A stretch of 64,000 bases of DNA. It comes from Arthrobacter sp. SLBN-112. GTDB taxonomy: Bacteria > Actinomycetota > Actinomycetes > Actinomycetales > Micrococcaceae. Where the stretch lies: assembly GCF_006715225.1 (NCBI RefSeq), contig NZ_VFMU01000001.1:4092001-4156000 (forward strand), in the 5' to 3' direction. The position numbers and the translations under genes are program-made. Numbering within the stretch: the stretch's first letter is position 1; every line of letters begins with the position of its first letter. Positions 47,338 to 58,365 of this stretch are shown piece after piece. The notes under the pieces are model-generated. The model was not told the origin of the DNA and did not search any database. It saw only the letters and a program-made list of their open reading frames with translations.

Positions 47338-48423
47338 TTAGCGCTCCAGGTCGCCGCGGATGAAGGCTTCAACCTTCTCGCGGGCGAGGTCGTCGTTGAA
47401 CTGCTCCGGCGGGGACTTCATGAAGTAGCTCGAAGCCGAGAGCAGCGGGCCGCCGATGCTGCGGTCCAGGCCGATCTTGGCGGCGCGGATGGCGTCGATG
47501 ATCACACCGGCGGAGTTCGGCGAGTCCCAGACCTCCAGCTTGTATTCCAGCGACACGGGGGCGTCGCCGAAGTTGCGGCCCTCCAGGCGCACGAACGCCC
47601 ACTTGCGGTCATCGAGCCACTGCACATAGTCGGACGGGCCGATGTGCACGTCCTTGGCAGCCAGTTCGGCCTCGACGTTGGAGGTCACGGCCTGGGTCTT
47701 GGAGATCTTCTTGGACTCGAGCCGGTCACGCTCCAGCATGTTCTTGAAGTCCATGTTGCCGCCGACGTTCAGCTGGTACGTCCGGTCCAGGGTCACACCC
47801 CGGTCCTCGAACAGCTTGGCCATCACGCGGTGGGTGATGGTGGCGCCGATCTGGCTCTTGATGTCGTCACCGACGATCGGAACACCGGCAGCGGTGAACT
47901 TGTCAGCCCACTCCTTGGTCCCGGCGATGAAGACCGGCAGGGCGTTAACGAACGCCACGCCGGCGTCGATGGCAGCCTGGGCGTAGAACTCCGCCGCTTC
48001 CTGGGACCCGACGGGCAGGTAGCAGACCAGGACGTCAACCTCGGCGTCCTTGAGTGCCTGGACCACGTCCACGGGCTCTTCGGTGGATTCCTCGATGGTC
48101 TCGAGGTAGTACTTGCCGAGTCCGTCCAGGGTGTGGCCGCGCTGGACGGTGACACCGGTGGGCGGGACGTCGGCGATCTTGATGGTGTTGTTCTCGCTGG
48201 CCAGGATGGCGTCAGACAGGTCAACACCGACCTTCTTGCCGTCAACATCAAACGCGGCGACGAACTGAACATCGCCCACGTGGTACTGGCCAAACTCAAC
48301 GTGCATCAGGCCGGGAACGGTCTCAGCAGGATCGGCATCCTTGTAGTACTGGACGCCCTGCACCAGCGAGGCGGCGCAGTTGCCCACGCCAACGATTGCA
48401 ACACGGATCGGATGTGAAGACAC
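47338..48423 (-). CDS. ino1: inositol-3-phosphate synthase
   Basis: A 361-residue NAD-dependent enzyme turning glucose 6-phosphate into 1L-myo-inositol 1-phosphate, for mycothiol and phosphatidylinositol lipids. [20 protein letters not shown] is the NAD motif; [20 protein letters not shown] and [12 protein letters not shown] are typical of the short actinobacterial type. The GTG at 48423 is taken, with AAAGGAG just upstream. Longer in-frame sequence upstream is low-complexity. Its product is the substrate of MshA, encoded 3 kb away. Confidence 0.96.
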   Translation of the reverse strand: MSSHPIRVAIVGVGNCAASLVQGVQYYKDADPAETVPGLMHVEFGQYHVGDVQFVAAFDVDGKKVGVDLSDAILASENNTIKIADVPPTGVTVQRGHTLDGLGKYYLETIEESTEEPVDVVQALKDAEVDVLVCYLPVGSQEAAEFYAQAAIDAGVAFVNALPVFIAGTKEWADKFTAAGVPIVGDDIKSQIGATITHRVMAKLFEDRGVTLDRTYQLNVGGNMDFKNMLERDRLESKKISKTQAVTSNVEAELAAKDVHIGPSDYVQWLDDRKWAFVRLEGRNFGDAPVSLEYKLEVWDSPNSAGVIIDAIRAAKIGLDRSIGGPLLSASSYFMKSPPEQFNDDLAREKVEAFIRGDLER

Positions 48424-48582
48424 AGAACTCCTTTGGGGACAAACGTCAGCCGGCCGGGTTTGCCTCGCAGAAAGTACGACGGCGGCCGGCTGGCACGGCG
48501 CCGCGCGGCGCCTTTTCATACTACCCAACGCAGCGGGACCAGGCGCGGTTGCGCCCGGTCCCGTCACGTAAGAAATCATCTG

Positions 48583-49623
48583 TCAGGCGTTTTGCTTCCA
48601 GAGGTTGATGTCCGACTCCACCGCGAATTCGTCGATGGCGGTCAGTTCGTCGTCGGAGAAGCTGAGGTTGTTGATGGCGGACAGGCTGTCCTCCAACTGC
48701 CGGACACTTGAGGCGCCGATCAGGGCGGAGGTGACGGGCGATCCCTTGGGCTGGTCCCGCAGGATCCACGCGATGGCCATCTGGGCCAGGGACTGTCCGC
48801 GGCCTTCGGCAATCTTCCGCAGCCCGCGGACCCGGTCGAGTTTCTCCTCCGTAATGGAGTCCTCCGAGAGGAAGCGGGCCTTGGCTGCCCTCGAATCGGC
48901 GGGGATGCCGTGGAGGTAGCGGTCCGTGAGCATGCCCTGGGCCAGCGGCGAGAAGGCGATGGATCCGGCGCCCACCTGGTCCAGCGCCTCGTACAGGTTT
49001 GGCGAGCCGTCCTCGGTCCAGCGGTTGAGCATGGAGTAGCTGGGCTGGTGGATCAGCAGCGGCGTCCCCAGTTCCTTGAGGATGCGGGCGGCCTCGAGGG
49101 TCTGTTCCGGGGTGTAGGACGAGATGCCAGCGTACAGTGCCTTGCCCGAACGGACGGCGTAGTCCAGCGCGCCCATGGTCTCTTCCATGGGCGTTTCCGG
49201 ATCCGGCCGGTGGCTGTAGAAGATGTCCACGTAGTCCAGCCCCATGCGCTGCAGCGACTGGTCCAGGCTGGAGATCAGGTATTTGCGGGATCCCCATTCA
49301 CCGTAGGGTCCGGGCCACATGTAGTAGCCGGCCTTGGTGGAGATGACGAGTTCGTCGCGGTAGGGCTTGAAGTCGTCACGCAGGTGCCGGCCGAAGTTGG
49401 TTTCGGCGGACCCGTCCGGCGGCCCGTAGTTGTTGGCAAGGTCGAAGTGGTTGACGCCGAGGTCGAAGGCGCGGCGCAGGATGTCCCGCTGTTCCTCGAA
49501 GCGCTTGTCGTCGCCGAAGTTGTGCCACAGGCCCAGGGAGATGGCCGGGAGTTTGAGGCCACTGCGGCCCACGCGGCGGTAGGGCATTGATTCGTAGCGG
49601 TTGTCCGCTGCTGAATAAGTCAT
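48583..49623 (-). CDS. aldo/keto reductase (YghZ/MgrA-like)
   Basis: A 346-residue NADPH-dependent aldo/keto reductase barrel. MPYRRVGRSGLKLPAISLGLW at the N-terminus, the catalytic tyrosine in HFDLANNYGPPDGSAE, and YGEWGSRKYLISSLDQSLQR match the YghZ/Kv-beta subgroup, which reduces aldehydes such as methylglyoxal. The ATG at 49623 is preferred because AGGA lies eight bases upstream; another ATG is three codons earlier. It lies next to, but not in, the trehalose operon, with a terminator between. Confidence 0.92.
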   Translation of the reverse strand: MTYSAADNRYESMPYRRVGRSGLKLPAISLGLWHNFGDDKRFEEQRDILRRAFDLGVNHFDLANNYGPPDGSAETNFGRHLRDDFKPYRDELVISTKAGYYMWPGPYGEWGSRKYLISSLDQSLQRMGLDYVDIFYSHRPDPETPMEETMGALDYAVRSGKALYAGISSYTPEQTLEAARILKELGTPLLIHQPSYSMLNRWTEDGSPNLYEALDQVGAGSIAFSPLAQGMLTDRYLHGIPADSRAAKARFLSEDSITEEKLDRVRGLRKIAEGRGQSLAQMAIAWILRDQPKGSPVTSALIGASSVRQLEDSLSAINNLSFSDDELTAIDEFAVESDINLWKQNA

Positions 49624-49680
49624 ACATTCCATCCTGCCAGTTGTGACGTGGGCAACACGCCAGGTGTTAGCGCTCAGCAG

Positions 49681-49720
49681 AAAAGTTACGCCGCGGACCT
49701 TGGTCCGCGGCGCAACCTTT
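49681..49720 (-). terminator. terminator of the glgX-treY-treZ operon
   Basis: An 11-base-pair GC stem (49689-49699 with 49702-49712) extended by three more pairs beyond one mismatch, just after the treZ stop. On the minus strand it is followed by AACTTTTC, a short U-run. It separates the operon from the aldo/keto reductase gene. Confidence 0.8.
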
Positions 49721-49724
49721 CGTT

Positions 49725-51509
49725 TTAGGACTTGAGGATCGCGGCGCTCCAAGGCGCCAGGTCCAGCGATCCGCTGTCCAGGTTCCCGCTGTCCAGCGCG
49801 GTTCCTTCGTCCGTGGCCAGCAGGACGCTGCCGGAAGCTTCGTCCAGCCGGACCTTCGAGTCGGAGAAATTCACCAGCACCTCAACGCTGCCGCGCCGGA
49901 AACGCAGCCAGCCGGCATCGTCGTCGAACGAAACCTCCGTTTCGGCAAAGCCAAGCCCTGCCAGTTCCGAATGCTCGCGGCGCAGCGCCGTCAGCGCCCG
50001 ATACAGCTCCAGGAGCCGCGCGTGGTCGCCGGTGGAGGCCTCGGCCCAGTCCAGCTTGGACCGGCGGAAGGTTTCCGGGTCCTGCGGGTCGGGCACGACG
50101 GCGGGATCCCACCCCATGCGCTCGAACTCCTTGATGCGCCCTTCCGCGGTGGCCTTCCCGAGCTCAGGTTCCGGGTGGGAGGTGAAGAACTGCCACGGTG
50201 TGGTGGCGCCGTATTCCTCGCCCATGAACAGCATGGGCGTGAACGGGGAGGTCAGCGTGAGCACCGCGGCCACGGCGAGCTGTCCGTAGGACAGGGACTG
50301 CGAGAGCCTGTCCCCGGTGGCGCGGTTGCCGATCTGGTCGTGGTTCTGGTTGCAGACCACCAGCGCCGCCGGGTGCGCCAGGGAGGCGTTGATGGGTCGG
50401 CCGTGATGGCGTCCACGGAAGCTGGAGTAGCTGCCGTCGTGCAGGAACCCGTCCTTCAGTACCTTGGCCAGCACGGCCAGGGATTTGAAGTCCGAGTAGT
50501 AGCCTGTGGTCTCGCCGCTGACGCTGACGTGCACCGCGTGGTGGAAGTCGTCGCTCCACTGCCCGGCCAGTCCGTACCCGTTGACATCGCGGGGGTAGAG
50601 CAGGCGCGGGTTGTTGAGGTCCGATTCGGCGATGAGTGTCTTGGGCAGCCCGGTCTCAGCCGAAATGGCGTCGCCCAGAGCTCCAAGCTCCTCCAGGATG
50701 TGCACCGCGCGTTCATCCTTCAGCGCGTGTACGGCGTCCAGCCGGAGCCCGTCCACGTGGTAGTCGCGCAGCCAGAGCGCGGCGTTGTCCAGGATGTATT
50801 CACGCACCACGTCCGAGCCGGGCCCGTCCAGGTTCACGGAGTCACCCCAGGTGTTCGCGTCCCCCTGCTTCATGTACGGGCCGAACTTGGGCAGGTAGTT
50901 CCCGCTGGGGCCCAGGTGGTTGTACACCACGTCCTGGATGACGCCCAGCCCTGCGGCGTGGGCAGCATCAACGAAACGCTGGTACGCCGCCGGCCCGCCG
51001 TAGCCTTCGTGCACGGTGTACCACTGGACACCGTCGTAGCCCCAGTTATGGGTGCCGTTGAAGCCGTTGACAGGCAGCAGCTCCACGAAGTCGATGCCCA
51101 GGTCCGCCAGGTAGCCCAGCTTCTCCACGGCGGCGTCCAGGGTTCCTTCGGGGGTGAAGGTGCCCACGTGGAGTTCGTAGATCACCGAACCCTGCAGGTC
51201 CTTGCCGCGCCAGCCGGAATCCTGCCATGCATAGGCGGCGGGATCGTAGGTCCTGGACTGCTCATGCACGCCGGCAGGGAGCCGCCGGGACCTGGGATCC
51301 GGAATGGGGGTGGTGTCCCCATCCAGCAGGTAGCCGTAGTCCACGTCACCGTCCGCAGGAGCGTCGGGGGCGGTCCACCACCCCTCTGCTCCCGGCTCCG
51401 TTTCCTTCTCCACCATCGGGTACTGCCGGCCGTCGGCCTGCAAAACCACCGATGAAGCGCCCGGCGCCCACACGTCGAAGCGTTCGGGTCCAACGTTGAC
51501 CAAGGTCAT
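49725..51509 (-). CDS. treZ: malto-oligosyltrehalose trehalohydrolase
   Basis: A 594-residue GH13 enzyme that releases trehalose from maltooligosyltrehalose, the last step of the TreY-TreZ route. GH13 motifs are in order: [13 protein letters not shown], the nucleophile aspartate in [11 protein letters not shown], the acid/base in [13 protein letters not shown] and the transition-state aspartate in NHDQIGNR. An N-terminal carbohydrate-binding domain (about residues 1-95) is present. The ATG at 51509 overlaps the treY stop (ATGA) and has GGAG and AAAGGA upstream. It is the last gene of the operon. Confidence 0.96.
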   Translation of the reverse strand: MTLVNVGPERFDVWAPGASSVVLQADGRQYPMVEKETEPGAEGWWTAPDAPADGDVDYGYLLDGDTTPIPDPRSRRLPAGVHEQSRTYDPAAYAWQDSGWRGKDLQGSVIYELHVGTFTPEGTLDAAVEKLGYLADLGIDFVELLPVNGFNGTHNWGYDGVQWYTVHEGYGGPAAYQRFVDAAHAAGLGVIQDVVYNHLGPSGNYLPKFGPYMKQGDANTWGDSVNLDGPGSDVVREYILDNAALWLRDYHVDGLRLDAVHALKDERAVHILEELGALGDAISAETGLPKTLIAESDLNNPRLLYPRDVNGYGLAGQWSDDFHHAVHVSVSGETTGYYSDFKSLAVLAKVLKDGFLHDGSYSSFRGRHHGRPINASLAHPAALVVCNQNHDQIGNRATGDRLSQSLSYGQLAVAAVLTLTSPFTPMLFMGEEYGATTPWQFFTSHPEPELGKATAEGRIKEFERMGWDPAVVPDPQDPETFRRSKLDWAEASTGDHARLLELYRALTALRREHSELAGLGFAETEVSFDDDAGWLRFRRGSVEVLVNFSDSKVRLDEASGSVLLATDEGTALDSGNLDSGSLDLAPWSAAILKS

Positions 51510-53833
51510 TCCTTTACTCCATCCGCAGGTACCAGCAGGGCCACCGGGTAGGTACCCAGGACCTCTGCCACCGAAACCGGGCCCGGCCCGTAGCTGGCCC
51601 CCGTAAGTTCGTCCCGCATAGTGGTGGAAAGGTCGACGGCGGTGTCCCGCCACCCGCCGCCGGCTTCCAGTCCGGCGGGGAGCCGGGTGGCAAGGGTGAG
51701 CGCACCGGAGGAGGCGTCGGTTCCCCGGCTGAAGGCGAGCAGGTGCCCGGCTGCCGCCCCGGTCGCTGCCACGGGCGTATATCCCTGGAACAGCTCCGGC
51801 CGGTCCCGGTGCAGGCGGAGGGCCCGCGAGGTGACCAGAAGCTTGCTGGCCTCCGTGCCCGCATCCGGCAACGTGCCGGCGTCGAGCTTTGCCAGCTCCG
51901 CCTGCCGGGCGCCAAAGTCCACGGGGCGGCGGTTGTCCGGGTCGGTCAGCGACCGTTCCCAGAACTCACTGCCCTGGTACACGTCCGGCACGCCGGGCAT
52001 GGTCAGCTGGACCAGCTTGGCGGACACCGAGTTCGCGGCTGAGTAGGCATCGATGCGGGCCACGAAGTCCGCCACCACCTTGGCAACGTTGTCGTTGTCG
52101 AAGACCGCATCCACCGCGGCTTTTACTGACGCCTCGAATTCCTCGTTGGAGTCGGTCCACTTGGTGGAGTTGCCGGCCTCCCGGGCCGCCTTCTCGGCGT
52201 AGCCCTGCAGCCGTTCCCGGCTGGCAGGCCAGGCGCCGATGATTGCCTGCCACAGCAGGTTCTCGTATGGGCCGTCGGGGATCGGCGCCAGCCCGCGAAG
52301 GGTCTCCAGCGTTTCCGCCCACTCCTGCGGCAGCTCGGCAAGCACCGAGATCCGTGCCCTGGCATCCTCGCTGCGCTTGGTGTCGTGGGTGGACAGGGTG
52401 GTCATGGACAGCGGCAGGTCCTGCTGGCGCCGCTGCATCCGCCGGTGGAATTCCTCCGGCGCCACCGCAAACTCAGTGGGTTCGGCGCCCACCTCGGTCA
52501 GGGTGCCCAGCCGGGTGTAGCGGTAGAACGCAGTGTCCTCCACGCCTTTGGCCATGACCATGCCGGAGGTCTGCTGGAACCGGATGGCAATGGGATTGGC
52601 AGGATCCAGCAGCAGCGGAAGGAGGGTTCCCACCGCAACGTCCAGGTCCGGCCGGTGCGCGGCGGCGGACTCGCATGCCTCCTTGAGGACGTCGGCGCCC
52701 ACCGGCAGGTAGGACCTGTAGACCGGGAAGGAGGCGATGATCTCGGCGATCGCGTCGGCGGCCTGGTCCAGCTCAAGCCCGTAGGACTCTGGAACCAGTC
52801 GGGCCAGGCGCAGCACCTCGGAGCGGAGGATGCCGTCGGCGATCATGCGCTTGGTGCCGCGGATCATGTCGGCATAGTCCGCCGGCGCAGAGGAACCGCG
52901 CAGCCTGGCATCCAGTGCGTCCAGTGCCTGCTGTCCAGCCGGGTCCACGAAGACCCGGTCCACGTCCGCCAGGGCGTCGTATCCGGTGGTGCCTTCGCAC
53001 TCGAACTCCTGCGGGAGCACTTCCCCGGGTTCAAGGATCTTCTCCACCAGGACGTAGGCCCCGCCGCTGAGGTCCTTGAGCCAGCGAAGGTAGCCGGCGG
53101 GATCGGCCAGGCCGTCCGGATGGTCCACGCGGAGCCCGTCCACCAGGCCGTCGGTGAACCAGCGGCCCACCTCGGCATGGGCCTTTTCGAAGACCGACGG
53201 CACCTCAACGCGGATGCCGGCGAGCGTGGTGACGGCAAAGAACCGCCGGTAGTTCAGCTCGGCATCGGCACGGCGCCAGTCCATCAGCTGGTAATGCTGG
53301 CGGCTGTGCACCTCCTGCGGGGAATCACCGTCGCTGTACGAGCCCTCGGCCAGGGGGAACCGGTGGTCGTAGTAGCGGAGTTCACCGTCCTTGATTTCCA
53401 GCTTGTCCAGGTCCGCATCGGAGCCCAGCATGGGGAGCCGGACCTTTCCGCCGCCCAGCTCCCAGTCGACGTCGAAGGCTTCGGCGTAGGGCGAGTCGCG
53501 GCCTTCCTTGAGGAGGGACCACCACCAGGGGTTCTGCGGCGGGGATGCCACGCCCACGTGGTTGGGCACGATGTCCACCAGGACGCCCATGCCGTGCTCG
53601 CGGGCGGCCCTGGAGAGGGCCAGCAGGCCTTCCGGGCCGCCGCGGGCCGGGTCCACCGCGGAGGGGTCGGTTACGTCATAGCCGTGGTCCGAGCCCTTCT
53701 CCGCGGTGAGGATGGGCGACAGGTACACCCAGTCCACGCCGAGGTCCTTCAGGTACGGGACCTGCGCGGCGGCGTCGAACAGGGTGAAGCTGCTGCGGAT
53801 CTGGAAACGGTAGGTGGAGACCGGGGTCCTCAT
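51506..53833 (-). CDS. treY: malto-oligosyltrehalose synthase
   Basis: A 775-residue GH13 enzyme that isomerises the reducing-end alpha-1,4 bond of a glucan to the alpha-1,1 bond of trehalose. It begins [10 protein letters not shown], with conserved [20 protein letters not shown]. The nucleophile lies in [14 protein letters not shown], the acid/base in [10 protein letters not shown], and the third carboxylate in [17 protein letters not shown]. It overlaps glgX and treZ by four bases each (ATGA), so the three are translationally coupled. Confidence 0.97.
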   Translation of the reverse strand: MRTPVSTYRFQIRSSFTLFDAAAQVPYLKDLGVDWVYLSPILTAEKGSDHGYDVTDPSAVDPARGGPEGLLALSRAAREHGMGVLVDIVPNHVGVASPPQNPWWWSLLKEGRDSPYAEAFDVDWELGGGKVRLPMLGSDADLDKLEIKDGELRYYDHRFPLAEGSYSDGDSPQEVHSRQHYQLMDWRRADAELNYRRFFAVTTLAGIRVEVPSVFEKAHAEVGRWFTDGLVDGLRVDHPDGLADPAGYLRWLKDLSGGAYVLVEKILEPGEVLPQEFECEGTTGYDALADVDRVFVDPAGQQALDALDARLRGSSAPADYADMIRGTKRMIADGILRSEVLRLARLVPESYGLELDQAADAIAEIIASFPVYRSYLPVGADVLKEACESAAAHRPDLDVAVGTLLPLLLDPANPIAIRFQQTSGMVMAKGVEDTAFYRYTRLGTLTEVGAEPTEFAVAPEEFHRRMQRRQQDLPLSMTTLSTHDTKRSEDARARISVLAELPQEWAETLETLRGLAPIPDGPYENLLWQAIIGAWPASRERLQGYAEKAAREAGNSTKWTDSNEEFEASVKAAVDAVFDNDNVAKVVADFVARIDAYSAANSVSAKLVQLTMPGVPDVYQGSEFWERSLTDPDNRRPVDFGARQAELAKLDAGTLPDAGTEASKLLVTSRALRLHRDRPELFQGYTPVAATGAAAGHLLAFSRGTDASSGALTLATRLPAGLEAGGGWRDTAVDLSTTMRDELTGASYGPGPVSVAEVLGTYPVALLVPADGVKE

Positions 53834-56118
53834 GCCTCGGATGCCTTCGCAGCCTTGGTCTCCTCCGCCTTTGCGGCCCTGTTTTCCTCGGCCTTCGCCG
53901 CGCTGGTTTCCGCGGCCTTGGTCTGGGCTTCCACCATTTCCTCCTGGGCTTCTTCATGCTCAGCCATGGAGGCCAGGGAAGCCGCGGCGGAAAGGTCCAC
54001 TTCTTCCTCGGGGCCGGAGTAGGCGCGCAGCACCACCATCGACTTCGCTTCCAGCGTCAGTGTCGCCTTCGCCTTGAGGGGCTCGTAGGCATCGGCCTGC
54101 TTGGCCGTATCGATCAGGACCTCCCAGTACTGGGAGTATTCGTCGGAGGGCAGGCAGAAGTCCACAACGTCGTCGTGGGCGTTGAACGCCATGATGAAGC
54201 TGTCGTCGGTGATCCGGCGGCCGCGGGAATCCTGTTCCTGGATGCCGTCGCCGTTGTAGAACACGCCAATGGTCCGGCCGAATCCGCTCCCCCAGTCCTC
54301 GGGCAGCATTTCGGTGCCGTCGGTCTTCAGCCAGACGATGTCCGGGAGCTTCTCGCCTTCGCCACGGCGTACCGGGCGGCCGTCGAAGAAGCGGCTGCGG
54401 CGGAACGTGGGGTGGTCATGGCGGAGCTTGTTGACGAAGGCGGTGAACTCCACCAGCGGCTGGTCCGTGGCTTCCCAGTGGATCCAGCTGAGCTCGGAGT
54501 CCTGGCAGTAGGTGTTGTTGTTGCCCTGCTGCGTGCGGCCGAGTTCGTCGCCGTGCAGCAGCATCGGCACACCCTGCGAGAGCAGCAGGGTGGCGATGAA
54601 GTTGCGCTGCTGCCGGGCGCGCAGGGTCAGGACCTTGTCGTCGTCCGTGTCGCCTTCAACACCGCAGTTCCAGGACCGGTTGTGCGATTCGCCGTCGTTG
54701 TTGCCTTCGCCGTTGGCCTCGTTGTGCTTCTCGTTGTAGGAGACCAGGTCGCGCATGGTGAAACCGTCATGGGCGGTGACGAAGTTGATCGAGGCCACCG
54801 GCCGGCGGGCGGAGCTTTCATACAGGTCGGCGGAGCCGGTCAGCCGGGAAGCGAACTCACCCAGGGTGGAGGGCTCGCCGCGCCAGAAGTCCCGGACGGT
54901 GTCGCGGTACTTGCCGTTCCATTCCGTCCACTGCGGCGGGAAGTTGCCCACCTGGTATCCGCCGGGACCAACGTCCCAGGGCTCGGCGATCAGCTTGACC
55001 TGGGAGACTACGGGATCCTGCTGGATGAGTTCGAAGAAGGTGGAGAGCTTGTCCACGTCGTAGAACTCGCGGGCCAGGGTGGAGGCGAGGTCGAAGCGGA
55101 AGCCGTCCACGTGCATCTCGGTGACCCAGTAGCGCAGGGAGTCCATGAGCAGCTGCAGGGAGTGCGGGTGGCGCACGTTCAGCGAGTTGCCGGTGCCCGT
55201 GTAGTCCATGTAGTGCTTGAGGTCGTTGTCCACCAGGCGGTAGTAGGCCTGGTTGTCGATGCCCTTGAAGGACAGCGTGGGGCCCAGGTGGTTGCCTTCG
55301 GCGGTGTGGTTGTAGACGACGTCGAGGATCACTTCGATGCCGGCGCGGTGCAGGTCGCGGACCATGGCCTTGAATTCCTGGACCTGGTGCCCCACGTCGC
55401 CGGTGGAGCTGTAGGTGTTCTGCGGGGCGAAGAAGCCGATGGTGTTGTAGCCCCAGTAGTTGTTCAGCCCCTTCTCCACCAGGGTGCCGTCGTTGACGAA
55501 CTGGTGGACCGGCATGAGCTCGATGGCGGTGACGCCGAGCTTTTTCATGTGGTCGATGACCGCGGGGTGGGCCACGCCGGCATAGGTGCCGCGCTGTTCT
55601 TCGGGGATCTCCGGGTGCAGCTCGGTGAGGCCCTTGACGTGGGCTTCGTAGATCACCGACTGGTGGTAAGGGATCTTCAGCTGGCGGTCGCCGTCCCATT
55701 CGAAGAAGGGGTTGATGACCACGCCGTGCATGGTGTGCGGGGCGGAATCGGCGTCGTTGCGGGAGTCGGGGTCGCCGAATTCGTAGGAGAAGAGGGCGGG
55801 ATCCCAGTCGATCTGGCCCTGGACGGCCTTGGCGTAGGGGTCCATCAGCAGCTTGTTCGGGTTGAAGCGGTTGCCGCTGGCGGGATCGTAAGGGCCGTGC
55901 ACGCGGTAGCCGTACTTCTGGCCGGGCTGGATGTGCGGCAGATAGCAGTGCCACACGTAGCCGTCCACCTCGGTCAGTTCGATCCGGGTTTCGGTCAGGT
56001 CATCAGACAGGAGGCAGAGTTCCACCCGCTCGGCCCGTTCGCTGAACAGGGCGAAATTGGTGCCGGTGCCGTCAAAGGTAGCTCCCAGCGGGTAGGCATT
56101 TCCAGGCCAGACTTCCAT
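53830..56118 (-). CDS. glgX: glycogen debranching enzyme GlgX/TreX
   Basis: A 762-residue GH13 isoamylase-type enzyme that removes alpha-1,6 branches and provides linear chains for TreY. The N-terminal carbohydrate-binding domain begins [20 protein letters not shown]. The catalytic motifs are [34 protein letters not shown] and [15 protein letters not shown]. The ATG at 56118 is chosen for its GAGGAG site; ATG codons at 56130 and 56154 are also in frame. About 50 extra C-terminal residues, rich in Ala, Glu and Lys, form a probable coiled coil not part of the usual enzyme. First gene of the operon. Confidence 0.96.
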   Translation of the reverse strand: MEVWPGNAYPLGATFDGTGTNFALFSERAERVELCLLSDDLTETRIELTEVDGYVWHCYLPHIQPGQKYGYRVHGPYDPASGNRFNPNKLLMDPYAKAVQGQIDWDPALFSYEFGDPDSRNDADSAPHTMHGVVINPFFEWDGDRQLKIPYHQSVIYEAHVKGLTELHPEIPEEQRGTYAGVAHPAVIDHMKKLGVTAIELMPVHQFVNDGTLVEKGLNNYWGYNTIGFFAPQNTYSSTGDVGHQVQEFKAMVRDLHRAGIEVILDVVYNHTAEGNHLGPTLSFKGIDNQAYYRLVDNDLKHYMDYTGTGNSLNVRHPHSLQLLMDSLRYWVTEMHVDGFRFDLASTLAREFYDVDKLSTFFELIQQDPVVSQVKLIAEPWDVGPGGYQVGNFPPQWTEWNGKYRDTVRDFWRGEPSTLGEFASRLTGSADLYESSARRPVASINFVTAHDGFTMRDLVSYNEKHNEANGEGNNDGESHNRSWNCGVEGDTDDDKVLTLRARQQRNFIATLLLSQGVPMLLHGDELGRTQQGNNNTYCQDSELSWIHWEATDQPLVEFTAFVNKLRHDHPTFRRSRFFDGRPVRRGEGEKLPDIVWLKTDGTEMLPEDWGSGFGRTIGVFYNGDGIQEQDSRGRRITDDSFIMAFNAHDDVVDFCLPSDEYSQYWEVLIDTAKQADAYEPLKAKATLTLEAKSMVVLRAYSGPEEEVDLSAAASLASMAEHEEAQEEMVEAQTKAAETSAAKAEENRAAKAEETKAAKASEA

Positions 56119-56186
56119 CGTGCTCCTCATTTTGTGGTCAGCAGCAGACGGCATCGGAACGCCCCGCTGCTGGTGCGAACTAATGC

Positions 56187-57770
56187 CTACCGTAGTGGCT
56201 GGCTGTGACTATTACGTTTCCAGGCTCCATGTTTACTAAGCATGCTGACTTTACCCCAAATTTCGGGTATGGCATTCGCAACCCCGCCCGCGGTGATGGG
56301 ACCGCCTGACACCCCCTCCGACGCTGCACGCCCGGCACGGCCGTGCAGCGCGGCCCCAAGTGCGGCGATGGCGGCCCACCGTGCGTCCGCCGCGATGCCC
56401 GCCTCACGGAAGGGCCCGACGTCGGGCCCCGCCTGGGCAAGCAGCGCACCAATGACGCCGGCAAGGACATCCCCGCTGCCGGCAGTTGCGAGCCAGGGCG
56501 TGCCGTCCGCCTGGCTGAAGGTAGCGCCCGAGGGCGCGGCCACGAGCGTGCTTGCGCCCTTGAGCAGGACGGTGGCTCCGGTGCGGCCGGCCGCCTGGCG
56601 GACCGCGGCGAGCGTCCCCGCCTCCACCGCATCGCGGTCCTCGCCGCCGCCCAAGCGCTGGAACAGCGATGCCAACTCCCCTGCATGCGGTGTCAGCACC
56701 ACGTGCGGGGCGAGGGTTCCGGGAAGCGCGGGCAGCGCACCGGCGTCCGCAACGACGGGAAGGCCGGACGTGAGGGCGTCACGCGCGCGGGCCAGCTGGT
56801 CGTGGTCCTGCGGGCCCATGCCGGAGCCCACCAGCCACGCCTGCACGCGGTTGTCGGCCACCGTCCCGGCGCTGCACACCACCTCCGGGCAGGACTGCCG
56901 CACCAGGTCTGCCACCGACGGCGGACCCAGGTACCGCACCATGCCCACTCCTGCGGCAAGGGCGCCCCGGCATGCCAGGACTGCGGCTCCCGGGTAGTCC
57001 TCGGAGCCGGCCACCACGCCCAGCACGCCGCGGGAATACTTCTGCGCGCGCCGTGCGGGGTGCGGCAGGAGGTGTGCCAGATCGGCGTCCTCGAGCCGGC
57101 GCAGCGACGGCTGCGGCAGGTGCTCCTCAATTCCGATCGGCACCACCAGGACGCGCCCGGCGTAGTCAGCGCCGGGGTCCGCCAGCAGGCCTGCCTTCGC
57201 TCCCCCGAAAGTAACGGTCAGGTCCGCGGGCAGGACCGGAAGGTGGGCCTGGCCGGTATCGGCGTCCACGCCGCTGGGAAGGTCGCAGGCCACCATGAAG
57301 CCACGCCTGTTTCCGTCACTGACTGCCTGGACCAGGTCCGCGGCACTCCCGCGCAGCCCACCCTTGGCACCGGTCCCCAGCACGGCGTCAATTACGACGT
57401 CGGCCGCTACGGCTTCCGCCGCCAGTTCCGGAAGTGCCGAACCAGTGAGCCGGTGCACCCGGCCGCCCGCGCGCTCAAAGGCGGCCAGTCCAGCCGGATG
57501 GGCCGCATCCCCGGTGAGTACCGCCGTCGTCCTCATGCCGCGGGCGGCAAGGAAGGCGCCGGCGTAGAGTCCGTCACCGCCGTTGTTGCCCTTGCCCGCC
57601 AGCACCACCACGCGGGCACCGTTCAGGCGGCGGCCCCGCGAGGTGAGTTCACGGACGACGGCGTTGGCCAGGCCGTGCGCGGCGCGCTGCATGAGCACGT
57701 CCCCAAGGCCGGCGGCCAGGAGGGGTTCCTCGGCTGCCCGGACCTGCGTTCCTGTGTAGGCACTGATCAT
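56187..57770 (-). CDS. nnr: bifunctional NAD(P)H-hydrate epimerase/dehydratase
   Basis: A 527-residue repair enzyme. The N-terminal NnrE-like epimerase domain (about residues 1-215, with GKGNNGGDGLYAGAFLA) interconverts NAD(P)HX epimers, and the C-terminal NnrD-like ATP/ADP-dependent dehydratase domain (about 225-500, with LTPHAGELASLF and ATAGSGDVLAGVIGALLAQAG) restores NAD(P)H. The last 35 residues (after GGPITAGGVANAIPEIW) are basic and atypical. It follows acpS on the same strand with a 15-base gap, so the two are probably one unit. Confidence 0.93.
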   Translation of the reverse strand: MISAYTGTQVRAAEEPLLAAGLGDVLMQRAAHGLANAVVRELTSRGRRLNGARVVVLAGKGNNGGDGLYAGAFLAARGMRTTAVLTGDAAHPAGLAAFERAGGRVHRLTGSALPELAAEAVAADVVIDAVLGTGAKGGLRGSAADLVQAVSDGNRRGFMVACDLPSGVDADTGQAHLPVLPADLTVTFGGAKAGLLADPGADYAGRVLVVPIGIEEHLPQPSLRRLEDADLAHLLPHPARRAQKYSRGVLGVVAGSEDYPGAAVLACRGALAAGVGMVRYLGPPSVADLVRQSCPEVVCSAGTVADNRVQAWLVGSGMGPQDHDQLARARDALTSGLPVVADAGALPALPGTLAPHVVLTPHAGELASLFQRLGGGEDRDAVEAGTLAAVRQAAGRTGATVLLKGASTLVAAPSGATFSQADGTPWLATAGSGDVLAGVIGALLAQAGPDVGPFREAGIAADARWAAIAALGAALHGRAGRAASEGVSGGPITAGGVANAIPEIWGKVSMLSKHGAWKRNSHSQPLR

Positions 57771-57785
57771 GCGGCGGCCGCCGGG

Positions 57786-58133
57786 TCAGCCTTCGGCCAC
57801 GACCGTGGCCGTGGCGATGCCGCCGTCGTGGCTGATGGAGAGGTGCCAGCGCTTGACGCCCTTGGCCTCGGCAACCGCCAGGACGGTCCCCTTGACCTGG
57901 ACGGTGGGCCCGTTGTGGTCAAGGCCGATCCAGCAGTCCTGCCAGTTCATGCCGGCAGGGGCACCCAGAACTTTGGCCACGGCTTCCTTCGCGGCGAACC
58001 GGGCTGCCAGGGAGCGGGTGTTCAGTTCCCGCTCAGCCGGGACGAACAGGCGGTCCCTCAGGCCCGGTGTCCGTTCCAGCTGGCGGCCGAACCGCTCGAT
58101 GTCTACTACGTCTACCCCAATGCCAACGATCAT
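57786..58133 (-). CDS. acpS: holo-[acyl-carrier-protein] synthase
   Basis: A 115-residue enzyme that transfers 4'-phosphopantetheine from CoA to acyl carrier protein. [15 protein letters not shown] carries the first metal aspartate, and [15 protein letters not shown] carries the glutamate and lysine. [13 protein letters not shown] ends the fold. The ATG at 58133 fits the family start; an ATG nine bases earlier is possible. It is adjacent to nnr. The CoA synthesis gene coaA is 3 kb away, giving a functional link. Confidence 0.95.
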   Translation of the reverse strand: MIVGIGVDVVDIERFGRQLERTPGLRDRLFVPAERELNTRSLAARFAAKEAVAKVLGAPAGMNWQDCWIGLDHNGPTVQVKGTVLAVAEAKGVKRWHLSISHDGGIATATVVAEG

Positions 58134-58354
58134 GCGGTTCATTCTACGGTGGCACCCCTCGGCGAAAAGCCGGTCCACGCCGCCGGCCCCCACTGTCCGC
58201 CATCAGCGCAAAAGCGTGACTTTTGGGCTGACAACGTAAAGTGCACGCCGGATCCCGGGGTCTGCTCAGCCGAGGAGTGCCGAAAGTTACGCAAACCCGT
58301 TCGGCCGTTGCCTCGGCCACCGGGCAACTGCTGTACGTTTTTCCATTCGCTGTA

Positions 58355-58360
58355 GATAAT
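58355..58360 (+). promoter_or_regulatory. candidate -10 for the 58366 gene
   Basis: GATAAT lies five bases before the ATG at 58366, so the message would start at or within a base or two of the start codon (leaderless). No ribosome site precedes the ATG. The -35 (TGTACG at 58332-58337) is weak. Confidence 0.4.
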
Positions 58361-58365
58361 GCCCT

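Noticed and set aside
53956..56208. A 750-codon open frame opposite glgX
   Set aside because: Val/His/Glu-rich antisense shadow; glgX has all GH13 motifs.
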